Part shown: one piece after another, positions 24,950-34,099 of the stretch
Layout: each line of letters begins with the position of its first letter
How positions within the stretch are numbered: the first letter of the stretch is position 1
From: Prunus persica
Taxonomy: Eukaryota; Streptophyta; Magnoliopsida; Rosales; Rosaceae
Reading direction: 5' to 3'
DNA length: 64,000 nucleotides
Assembly (NCBI RefSeq): GCF_000346465.2
Contig: NC_034013.1
Location: forward strand, 13,460,486 to 13,524,485
Notes under the pieces: generated by a model
What the model saw: only the letters and a program-made list of their open reading frames with translations
Told to the model about the DNA's origin: nothing
The model's database searches: none
Program-made: the position numbers and the translations under genes

Positions 24950-26110
24950 TATGGTGTAGGTTTATTACCCATACAACAATATTTATTTAAAAGGGTGGTG
25001 CGGGTTTATCGTCCACGCCTTTACTTTTATTTAAATGTATGGAGCAGAATTAGTGCCCATACAAGCACGTTTACTTTACCGCAAATTTACTTTTACTTAA
25101 AGTATGATGTGGAATTGACCCTCATACTTTATGAAATTACTTTACTGTACATTATTTACTGTATGGTGTAGGTTTATTACCCATACGACAGTATTTATTT
25201 AAAAGGGTAGCGCGGGTTTATCGCCCATGCCTTTACTTTTATTTAAAAGTATGAAGCAGAATTAGTGCCCATACAAGCACGTTTACTTTATGAATTTAAT
25301 TTACCGCACATTTAATTTTATTTAAGGTATGGTGCGGGATTAACGTCCATACAGCAAGCAATTTAATTTATGAATTTATTTTACCGCACATTTACATTTA
25401 TTTAAAATATGGTGCGAGTTTATCGTCCATACCGGTAATTTATTTACCAGCAATTTATTTTATGGATTAATTGTGCTGTATGATGAGTTTTTACAGTATG
25501 CAGATCAGGACCAGAAGTTCCTTGATCCTCATCATACAATTACATCAGGACTTGAAGATCCTTGATGATGATGTTAATATGAGAGCTGGCAGTCTCTCCG
25601 GTACTATATTTGCAAACATGTGATTGGACTTGAGGGTCCTTGACCCCTGACATGTAAATAAGGACCTGGGGTTCCTTAATGATGTAACAGTACCGTATTA
25701 GTTCATAGTGCCGTACACATGGATGATAACTGTACTGGCAAATGTACTGTCCACATGAATAGATACGTATTCATGACTTGATGAATAGTACCGGATATAT
25801 GAATAGTGACGTATACATAAATATTAACCATTTTGGGTAAACCGTCACTATATCCAAAAAGGAACCTGCAGTTCATTAAACTCATGGATGAGCAATTAAA
25901 TGAGATGCCAGAAGTCCCTCAAAATATGGTCAATTATGTAAGGGCTTGAAGTCCAGAAATATGTACAGAAAATTGTAAAAATGTACATACCATGAGAATA
26001 TGTGATTTTGGCCCGAAGTTCAAAATCTAAGGGCATTGAATGTCCATACCATGAGAATATGTGATTTTGGCCTGAAGTTCAAAATCTAACAGTGTTAAGA
26101 ACCTAAAGTT
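24950..26110 (+). repeat. array of short imperfect hairpins, two motif classes
   Basis: Between 24950 and 25435 about nine units of roughly 24 nt begin near TATGG and end near CCATA, for example at 24950-24973, 25038-25061 and 25162-25185. They are spaced by AT-rich TTTACTTTTATTTAAA-like text. Two blocks repeat with a 212 bp period (24951 and 25163). From about 25505 to 26110 a second class follows: short units built as AGGA-(8 nt)-TCCT or with GAAGTCC/GAAGTTC cores. A 57 bp direct repeat (ATACCATGAGAATATGTGAT) also occurs near 25990 and 26047. The array is in the internal region of the retroelement. Function is unknown; RNA structure for packaging or translation control is conjecture. Confidence 0.6.
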
Positions 26111-26707
26111 CCAACAGTTAAATGGACAACCCTTGAGGTATTATTGCAAATTGTGGTACACCACATATTTCTTTGGCATAAGAAAATGATGAATTTAATA
26201 AAGTTCGATTATGTTGTAATCGACACCTCAAGGAAGAAATATATTTTGTGAATCCTGGTTGTTAAGAATACACCGTGAAATGGATAATATCAATATAAAC
26301 CTCAAATGATGAATTGAGGCTCCCCACATATTTTGTTATATCTGGGCCGGAAGCACATGGATTTAAATATATGAGAGGTCCTGAACTTGAAGTTGTGGGT
26401 ATATAGTGGCTTTTACTCAATTCATATTTCATGTCCATTTGAAAAGGGCAAATAAATTCTGAGTTTGTGTTTAGCCCAGGTCAAAAGTTCCGGGCTCCCA
26501 TACGTTGAAATATGAAATTTGGGAGAGTCGATGTGGTTATTTGAATTTATAAGGCACAAGGTTCCACACCGTCATTTTGAAAAGACGTAAAAACCACAGG
26601 TGCAAGTTTAAGAATGTGCGCAATTATTATAACAGGAACATACAACAGATAGATTTTTTTTCTACCTGCAATGAAGGTGCAGGCCCTGTAAAATCTATAA
26701 AATTACA

Positions 26708-27259
26708 TTATGTTCTGGAAGCCTCTGAAGGAAGAGGACGGCGCCTCTTAAGCTTAGCCATGAGCCTCTCGTGGTCTCCCAAAATTCTTTCATTGGAGAC
26801 CTGCAGCATGTCTAGCCTTCTCAGTGTATCAACAGAGTACGAACTCACCAGTTTCAACAAGGCATTATTCTCTCCTTTAAGTTTCTCAACCTCCTGTTGA
26901 GACTCATGAAGCATTCTTTGAAGAGACGAATTTTCAGTTGTTAGCCTCTCAACCTCGTTTGCTCTGGCACGCAAACGATCAGCCATGTTAGAAACAGAAG
27001 CAGCACTCTGAATGCTAAAAGCCATTGAGTCATCAATAGCCTCTTCCTCAGACCTCCCTGTTAACAGCATTTCATCCATTGGAGTAATGAAATTCCTAGC
27101 TACTATGACAGCAGTAGCATCATTCATCATCACAGAATCATTAACTGTGAGATGACGATTTTGGGATACAAAGGATGGACGCCAAACTTTGGCGTCACTG
27201 TTTGTTGTGGGAGCATCATTTAAATTGAAATAATTTGGGCAGGAAGAAGAGGAAGCCAT
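26708..27259 (-). CDS. antisense coiled-coil ORF inside the LTR element, function unknown
   Basis: An uninterrupted 183-codon frame runs opposite to the retroelement. It begins MASSSSCPNYFNLNDAP and ends KLKRRRPLPSEASRT. Residues about 95-165 form a convincing leucine-zipper-like coiled coil (VERLTTENSSLQRML, EVEKLKGENNALLKL), followed by a basic KLKRRR tail. The middle has SVMMNDATAVIVARN and a Ser/Ala-rich segment. There is no signal peptide or membrane segment. It has no gag, zinc knuckle or enzymatic motif. I have an impression of similar unnamed proteins in other Rosaceae genomes but cannot check this. It could be a captured host gene or an element-specific antisense gene. The intact frame in otherwise non-coding cargo argues for recent capture or selection. 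Confidence 0.6.
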   Translation of the reverse strand: MASSSSCPNYFNLNDAPTTNSDAKVWRPSFVSQNRHLTVNDSVMMNDATAVIVARNFITPMDEMLLTGRSEEEAIDDSMAFSIQSAASVSNMADRLRARANEVERLTTENSSLQRMLHESQQEVEKLKGENNALLKLVSSYSVDTLRRLDMLQVSNERILGDHERLMAKLKRRRPLPSEASRT

Positions 27260-29710
27260 TTTAAGAAGGTTTAGAAGAAAGTCTTAGAAAAACTAAAGTT
27301 TCAGAAAATGAAGGAAGTTGAGTTGAAACGCAGTTGCTCCAATCAAGTTTTGCAAAGGCAATATCTATAGGAGGAAATATGGCTACAGTTTCCAGGATCC
27401 CAATATTATCTCAGATCCCCATATTCTCTTTTTCTTTTCCAGATTCCAAAACTTCACGCGGCCTCCATTAATGTTTGTCGGCACTTTCGGCGTTTTCAAG
27501 TATTATTTTCGTCAAAGCCGATCTTGTTTTACGGATTTCACAGAGCTACTTTTTCAAAAGTATCCCGAGAATCTCGCAATTTTCCTATGGTTAATTTGAA
27601 ATTCACCGGTTCTACCTATTCATTGTATTTGTGTATAAATGTGTTACTAACGAAATTTTCTTTGCAGAAGACATCCAGTTTACTTCATACCTAGTGATGC
27701 GATATCTACTTATTTTTCTTATCAGTGAGCACTCAATATGCCCGAGAAGCAAGACTATCTCTGATCATCCATTCAGGAAGCAAGACTATCCCTGATCACG
27801 TTTCCGCTACATCAGGAAACTGTGAAGCCGATCTTATGCTCTAATCTCCGGAAGTCCTTCTAGACTAGGAGATATGAGAGCTTATTGTCTGCTCCCACCA
27901 GCTTCCTTCCTTGATTGCTTACCTTCTCTTGCAATCAATATCAATATCACATTATTTTTGCATTTTTTCTCTTTTTATAACTCTCTGTTCATAAGAGATT
28001 TTATTTCTTTAGAATGAACATCTGAAGAATGAATCCATGAAGTAATCCTAACTATGAGGGTTATTTGTTTTGACAGAGGCAAAAGAGTTGTGATTTTTGC
28101 TCTTGCAGGATATAACTAGATCATTAAGCGCTACATTATATTTACTGGGCCTATATGAGCTTGAATGATACTTGAGAAAAATTTCTCCCACCTAAGGATG
28201 TAAGCAATACTTGTGTTGTTTTATGCTTATATACTTATTTGATATTTTATCTTGAAAGGTAACCAAATGGGGAGATAAGTCCGTTCCAAAAGAATGACTT
28301 GTATGTATCCATGAATTATTAATGCAAATTTTACAGATTGCAAGTTTGATACATTGATAATACACTGCACAGATTAAAGTCCCATAAGAACAGAATATGG
28401 GTATAGCAGTGATCAATATGATGCACGTCTGTTGCGTAGCAAATGATATGGATTGAAGTCCCAAAAGGACAATTCTTTAACATGTCAATATTGATATTGT
28501 GCACGCCTAATGCGTAGCAAATTATATGGGTTAAAGTCCCATAAATTAATTGACATGTATGTATTAATTTGTGGCATGCCTGCAGCATGACAGATATATG
28601 GGTTCTAAATGTTCCAACTCCCTAAATGGAGATTTTCCACGCCCTATGTAAAATAACGCTCCATTGGAGGTTATAATCCACATTCTCACATAATAAAAGC
28701 CTCCTGAAGTGGCTTGGGTACCCAAAAGCAAAGAAATGCTTATAATTGATGCATGCGCATGCAAATGAGAATGATGGGATCATGAATTGATGAATGACAA
28801 TTTTTGGTTTTGGAGTAGTTACTCAAATCATCAATGGGCTGTGTTAATTGGAACCACGTTCAATTATTAAATGTCGACAATATCATTGGCCAAAATGGAA
28901 TGAGGTAATTCCATTATAGATGAGAATGAACGTGAAAGAACAAACCCACTGTACGAACCCCAAAAGATGTTAATACTGAAATTTATACTTGGGTGTTCGG
29001 AATAAAAGGGAATATACCTACTTTGTATGACACAATGTTTCTGGCGAAAACAAGGAATGTTGGGTTTTCTCCATATTTACAGATTCAATTGTGCCTCCTT
29101 ATTGCACATTTACGGAGACCAACATGTTATCTTTAAGGGTTATTAAATGCACGGAGTATATCACCAGTAGTGATTCCTTAAAGATGTATAAATAGCTGGT
29201 TTAAAGCTATATAATGTGTCATAAAGTTTAATCCCTCTAAACAAAATCCTTGAAAGGATTGAAATTGCATGAAGCAAGTCCCTGAAGGACATGTGCCTGA
29301 AGCACAAAATCTGTACTCAATACTAATGTGCATAAATTGCCTCAGTGAGTACAAGAAATATTTGTCTCGACTTAAAGATCGAGCATTATGCCAACAAGAT
29401 TCTTGCTTATATTAAGAAAGTATTGAAGCATTTTTATGAGGATTATCCGTTGGACACTTTAAGGATTTTCCGGAAGTATATTGGACCGTACATCGTATTT
29501 TCCAGATAGAGCTCAACTCCATCACCATCATTTTGGGATGATGTGAGGCATATTTGATGCTATCTCAGCATAACACCATATACGGGCATATTTTTGAGTG
29601 AACTTACAAATAGCCCAAGTGTTATTAGATATGCGGACTCTGGAAATTTCTATGGTCGCATACTGGAAAAGCTAGTCATGAAGTTTTCAGGGGGAGATAT
29701 TCATCAGGGG
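27260..29710 (+). other. internal non-coding part of the LTR element
   Basis: About 2.4 kb with no long frame. Short GAAGTCCC/AAAGTCCC units continue sparsely (for example about 28376, 28456 and 28534). At 29380-29640 the sense strand shows weak copia-like peptide traces (ILAYIKKVL, then YADSGNF). These may be decayed reverse transcriptase/RNase H text, but the signal is too poor to call. Confidence 0.4.
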
Positions 29711-29714
29711 GAGC

Positions 29715-30130
29715 GTGGTATTAATAAAGACCTTCACACACTGTACTCTTTTTCCTTCATCCAGGTTTTTATCCCACTGGGTTTTTCCTGGTAAGGTTTT
29801 AACGAGGCAGTGTCGCTCAAGATTGACTCACAGAAGTAGTGTCAACTACGATATTCAGAAAGATGATCAACAGTATGGCTTAAAGATATTTTGCCAAGCA
29901 TCAGGGGGAGCGTGCTATCAATAAAGATCTTCAAACACTGTACTCTTTTTCCTTCGTCCAGGTTTTTATCCCACTGGGTTTTTCCTGGCAAGGTTTTAAC
30001 GAGGCAGTGTCGCACGTGCGTCAATATACATAGAATTTTATGTTACACATGATTATGTACTCTTTTTCCCTTTGACCAGTTTTTGTCCCACTGGGTTTTT
30101 ACTGGCAAGATTTTTAACGAGGCATATTCC
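29715..30130 (+). repeat. three degenerate tandem copies next to the polypurine tract
   Basis: The block TACTCTTTTTCCTTCATCCA followed by a CCCACTGGGTTTTTCCTGG-type segment and AACGAGGCA occurs near 29740, 29940 and 30058. This text is typical of the 3' end of plant copia-type elements just before the polypurine tract, and its triplication is the odd part. Confidence 0.75.
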
Positions 30131-30157
30131 GTATCATTTATGGTCTCCAAGGGGGAG

Positions 30158-30339
30158 TGTTGTAAATAATAAGGTGGAGCCCACCTCCACTTGAAAGAGG
30201 CTTTGCCAACAAAAGGGTTCACACCCTTCCTTTGTAATCTGAGATTGAGAGTACTAAGATTGACAGAGATATGAATAGAAAGAAAACATTCCCTTCTCTC
30301 CATCTCAATTCCCTCTCCAATTCCTCTAGATTTATAACA
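30158..30339 (+). repeat. 3' LTR, 182 bp
   Basis: Partner of 23505-23686, with only scattered substitutions. It is preceded by the purine tract CCAAGGGGGAG and followed by the target duplication GGAAC. Confidence 0.92.
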
Positions 30340-30344
30340 GGAAC

Positions 30345-31142
30345 ATCTTTTATTGTATTTTTTTTTTATGGACTTTTCCTATTTTCAATGGTACTTTTAA
30401 ATGTAATTAAGCAAACGATTTTTTAAGGTTATACAATGGTTGCACATGTAAGTCTCAATTATTATGAGAGAGTTGATGCACATGACAAACTATCATGTGG
30501 TTAAACTTGGACGGTCTTATCTTATCTTTTTATTATTTGGATAAACTTGAACGATCTTATCTTCTTAAAATACTATCCTTTGGATAAACTTGGACGATCT
30601 TATCTTCTCATGATATGTATCTTTTGAATAAACTTGAATAATCTTATATTCTTAAGATATTTACCATTTAAATAAACTTAGATATTCTTATCATATAATA
30701 ATTAGAAGTGTATCCTATTACTATATGACTATCAGAAGAAGCATAACCTCATGATCATAGTTTCTAACATGAGACCTAAGAAAAAAAAGATGTATAGAGG
30801 GCGTGTTGGTGGAGACTCGTGGATAAGTTTTCTTATCATTTGTTTTTAGGGTTCTCAATATGAAGCTGAGTAGATGTAATTGAAGTTCATCATGGAATTA
30901 TTCTATTTACAAATATCTCTATATTTCAAGTTAGTCATGTGTCTTATTTGTGAATCAATTTTGGTTATTTTAACCTCTATTTCAATCTTGTTATTTTCGT
31001 GCACTGGTTCAAGATCTCAACTCTACCCTAAATCCAGGTTGCACATGTAGGTCTGACTCATTGTGAGAAAACTATCGCACAGGAGTACTCCACTTCATAA
31101 TTTTCTCTTTTTTATGATCAAATAATGCTCATTATCACGTTG
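30345..31142. other. intergenic AT-rich sequence
   Basis: No gene. At about 30500-30690 a roughly 55 bp block with the core AAACTTGGACGATCTTATC is repeated in three to four degenerate tandem copies. Confidence 0.5.
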
Positions 31143-31432
31143 TCCAAGATAACTTTTTCAAAGCATCTTTACATTTTACAAAAACACACTTCTCATAGCA
31201 TCTTTTAATAACAGTTCCGATCTCTTGGATCACAAGAGTTCAAGAGATTTGTGGTCACTCACCGTTGGATGTAAATTCAACGGTTCACTCAATCTTGAAC
31301 TCCTTTTAAGAAACTTTTTTGAACCATTAGATTAATATCCAACGGCGAGTGACCACAATCTCTTGGACTCCTGTGGTCCAAGAGATTAGGACTGCTTTTA
31401 ATAAATGCATGCTTTGAAAAAGTTATCTCGGA
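31143..31432. mobile_element. long-hairpin MITE-like element
   Basis: The two arms are imperfect inverted repeats. The left arm runs from TCCAAGATAACTTTTTCAAA to CAAGAGATTTGTGGTCACTC. The right arm runs from GAGTGACCACAATCTCTTGG to TTTGAAAAAGTTATCTCGGA. About 60 bp separate them. The whole folds into one long hairpin, as non-autonomous DNA transposons do. I could not settle a target duplication, so the superfamily is open (Mutator-like foldback is possible). Confidence 0.65.
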
Positions 31433-32401
31433 CTAATATGAATGAGTTTCAATAAACATGTGGAAATAATATTATGTAGAGAATCACGGAATTTGTTCAT
31501 CAATGAGATAGAGATTCTAATTCCAACATTATAATTAAAGAAATACCACCAGACCAAAAAATAATAATAATAAATAGAGTAATGGCATTTTAGTTTCCTT
31601 ATCTCCCAGGCTTGCTTGTTTTTATTTTTATTTTTTAAAATAGAAAGATTTAATTTGTTTTAAAATTACAATGTACATTCTAACTTCTTTTTCAAAATTA
31701 TACCTCTCATATAAGGGAACTGTATATGGCAATAGTCTTTGAGTAAGTTCAATTAGTACATGCCTCTAATTGGTAGACAGGAGATCATTGTAGCCAATAC
31801 CTCTTTGACAATTTAACAATTTATGCACATGATTTGATTGGTTAAAATACTACCACATCAATGTCACATACATTTTGACCCAAAAATAATTTGTCCCATT
31901 CATATTGGCAAAGACAAGTTGCTAGCTCTTAGAAATCTTTATGAGAAATATTTTTCAAAATTTTTACTCCCTATAGGGTTTTATATGGTGCAATCACCTG
32001 TATCCTAGTCTCGTAAGGATTTGGGTAATCAAAGCCAAAACCTTTTCTAATTCTCTTATTTAGCAAATATTAATTAGCAATGTTCATTAACAATAAATTG
32101 TTATTCACTTTGGTGGAGGGAAATTTGATGTTACTTTGAAGATGTTATTTCTCCACTTTGGCTTAATGGGTGTTTTTAATGTTGTAAATTCGTAGCATGC
32201 AGCTAGATTTAGGACTTACCTTTCAGAATAATTTGGATTAGTTGGAGCTTTTGCTATCACAGAATAATCCAGCACTAAATCAGCTACAAAATTTTGCTCC
32301 TGCTTGGTCCACGTAGCCAAGGCTTACAGTGAAACGTGAAAGTGATTGCCCTTAAAGAGAACATAGAGAGAGAATGGTTAGTTTTATGAGAAAGATAGGG
32401 G
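31433..32401. other. intergenic AT-rich sequence
   Basis: Nothing coding seen between the hairpin element and the solo LTR. Confidence 0.5.
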
Positions 32402-32406
32402 GAGAC

Positions 32407-32992
32407 TGTTGTAAAAGTTTGAAGGTGGAGCCCACAGAGGAAGTTTCCTTGCATCTTCCAGGAACTTTCCCTTCCCTGTATTTATCAATTCAGGAAGTTT
32501 CCTTGCATCTTCCAGGAACTTTCCTTCCCTGATTTATCAATTCAGGAAGTTTCCTTGCATCTTCCAGGAACTTTCCTTCCCTGATTTATCAATTCAGGAA
32601 GTTTCCTTGCATCTTCCAGGAACCTTCCCTTCCCTGTATTTTGCCTAAACATTAGCCTATAAATAGGCATACCAATTGTAAAGGGGAGTGTGACCAACGG
32701 AGAAAAGAAAGAAAGGGGAGAAGAGAAAAAGAAGAGAGAAGAAGAAGAGAAAAGAAGAAAGAAAAGAAGAGAAAAGAAGAAAGAAAAGAGAGAAGAAGAA
32801 AGAGAGAGAAAATTCAGTGAGCCTCACATATTGTAAACTCTAAAGTTGTAGCCCTATTATTTTATATAGTGAAAAAGTTACTGCTGCTGCTCTCCGAGGA
32901 CGTAGGCATAGCCGAACCTCGTTAAATGCTGTGTCTCATCTACTTTACGTGCAGCTCAATATTCATACATATTCCAGGTTATTTTTATAACA
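32407..32992 (+). mobile_element. solo LTR, 586 bp, TSD GAGAC
   Basis: The sequence starts TGTTGTAAAAGTTTGAAGG and ends TTTTTATAACA. Perfect 5-bp duplications GAGAC lie at 32402-32406 and 32993-32997. No internal retroelement sequence adjoins it, so a solo LTR formed by LTR-LTR recombination is the simplest reading. Start, end and the block GGTGGAGCCCAC resemble the 182 bp LTR at 23505, so the two families are related. It contains four tandem roughly 52 bp units, a promoter-like CCTATAAATAGG and a purine tract (32699-32813). Confidence 0.85.
32438..32640 (+). repeat. four tandem copies of a ~52 bp unit inside the solo LTR
   Basis: The unit AGGAAGTTTCCTTGCATCTT, followed by CCAGGAACTTTCC and a spacer ending TTATCAATTC, is repeated four times with few changes. 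It lies upstream of the TATA-like sequence, the position of LTR enhancer repeats. Confidence 0.9.
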
Positions 32993-33374
32993 GAGACAAA
33001 ATTTTCAAGATGGAGAAATTTTTGGTGACTTATAAGATTGAGTTTGAAGTGCAACTCAACTTACAAATCATTGCTCAACATGCGGTCTTATGTTCGATTC
33101 ATTCTCTTATATAAAAATCTAGTTAAGTCAGGTCATTTATGGTTACGGTTGCGAGTAAGAATAGACTTAGGCATGTTGGGTTGGGGTTGGGCTGAGAGGT
33201 CTTATGTTTGATTCATTCTCTTAAATATAATCTAGTTGAGTTAGCCCATTTATAGTTACATGCAAGAATGGAATTCAACCCGTTGGGCTTGGGTTGACCT
33301 ATTCGGCACGCAAACAAATAATTCTACCATTTAAAAGGCGGTTATACTCTTTAAATAAATTCAAATCTTTAAAA

Positions 33375-33640
33375 GGCAAAACTTTGTGTCTCCTCCTCCG
33401 GTTGCTATTCTACCTACTAGAACGGGGAATGATCTAGTTAGAGTTTTGTCATGGGGAGGTGGTTTGGGCTCCATGGAGAGACAAGGAGGACTTTGCACAA
33501 TTTTGCAACACATAGAGCATAGTGCAATAACCATTCTTGATCGTTGGAAGGTAGCAGGGGAAGCAACTCCAATTGCCAAAGTTTATGAACAACTATCTTA
33601 GTAAGTAATCATATTACCTTGTGATCATTTGATTTATAAA
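33375..33640 (+). pseudogene. diacylglycerol kinase 1-like pseudogene fragment, copy 1
   Basis: A short frame reads [20 protein letters not shown], then [17 protein letters not shown] and [15 protein letters not shown]. This is the DGK catalytic-domain segment after the GGDGT loop. The canonical PAGTGNDL is changed to PTRTGNDL, no N-terminal or C1 domains are present, and the frame stops at 33601. The sequence that follows (GTAAGTAATCATATTACCTT) is shared with copy 2 at 41573. Both copies carry the same aberrant join after WKVA, so copy 1 was duplicated from an already damaged gene or vice versa. Confidence 0.85.
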
Positions 33641-34099
33641 TACCTATTTAGCACAGTTTATTGACCCAAAAAACATTGTCAATCCAAAAGAAGTCAAAGC
33701 ACAAAACATCAAAAACAAAATAAGTGTGCTCACCGAATTGCATGAACCTTATCTAAAAACCTATTTTAATGGGTTCTGATCATCGAATCAACATCTACCT
33801 CCTACACTGACACATTATATTGTTCAAAATGGACCTTCACATTACGTAAATATCTTCAAAGGTCACCCCAATCTTTAACGTCATAGTTTTTCAGGTTGCT
33901 CATCCTATATTTGTAGGTTGTCTTGTAACTGTAAACTTTGCATATACTTCAACCTCTTATGAACAGTCTTTAAAAAAAGGATGTGATTGAAGTTGCTTTA
34001 CACACACAGAATACCTGTACAAAACAATATAAGCAAAATAAACTCAGGAGGTACTAACACAAAAATTCCAAAAAAAAAAAAAAAGTAATGTTGAAATAA

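Larger units (their letters stand above)
23505..30339 (+). mobile_element. complete non-autonomous LTR retrotransposon with host-like gene pieces
   Basis: The ends are well defined. The 5' LTR (23505-23686) and 3' LTR (30158-30339) are both 182 bp and nearly identical. Both start TGTTGTAAATAATAAGG and end TTTATAACA. A perfect 5-bp target duplication GGAAC sits at 23500-23504 and 30340-30344. Immediately after the 5' LTR is a primer-binding-like sequence CGTTATCAGCACGA (23687-23700). Just before the 3' LTR is the polypurine tract CCAAGGGGGAG (30147-30157). Copia-type 3' leader repeats lie at 29720-30130. I find no recognisable gag, integrase or reverse transcriptase, so it should depend on an autonomous relative. 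Internal cargo: presequence-like and TPR-like pieces (23795-24503), a hairpin array (24950-26110) and an antisense coiled-coil ORF (26708-27259). The few LTR differences suggest a fairly recent insertion. Confidence 0.9.

Noticed and set aside
24950..25440. Regularly spaced short repeats resembling a CRISPR array
   Set aside because: Units are degenerate palindromes of varied sequence in a eukaryotic LTR element with non-unique AT-rich spacers; there are no cas genes.
26577..26900. 107-codon plus-strand frame overlapping the antisense coiled-coil ORF
   Set aside because: It is the opposite strand of the Ser/Leu-rich coiled-coil ORF and has no domain or start context of its own.
32699..32813. 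Purine tract as a polypurine priming site
   Set aside because: It is over 100 bp long and lies inside the solo LTR after the TATA-like box, so it is a transcribed leader repeat rather than a PPT.
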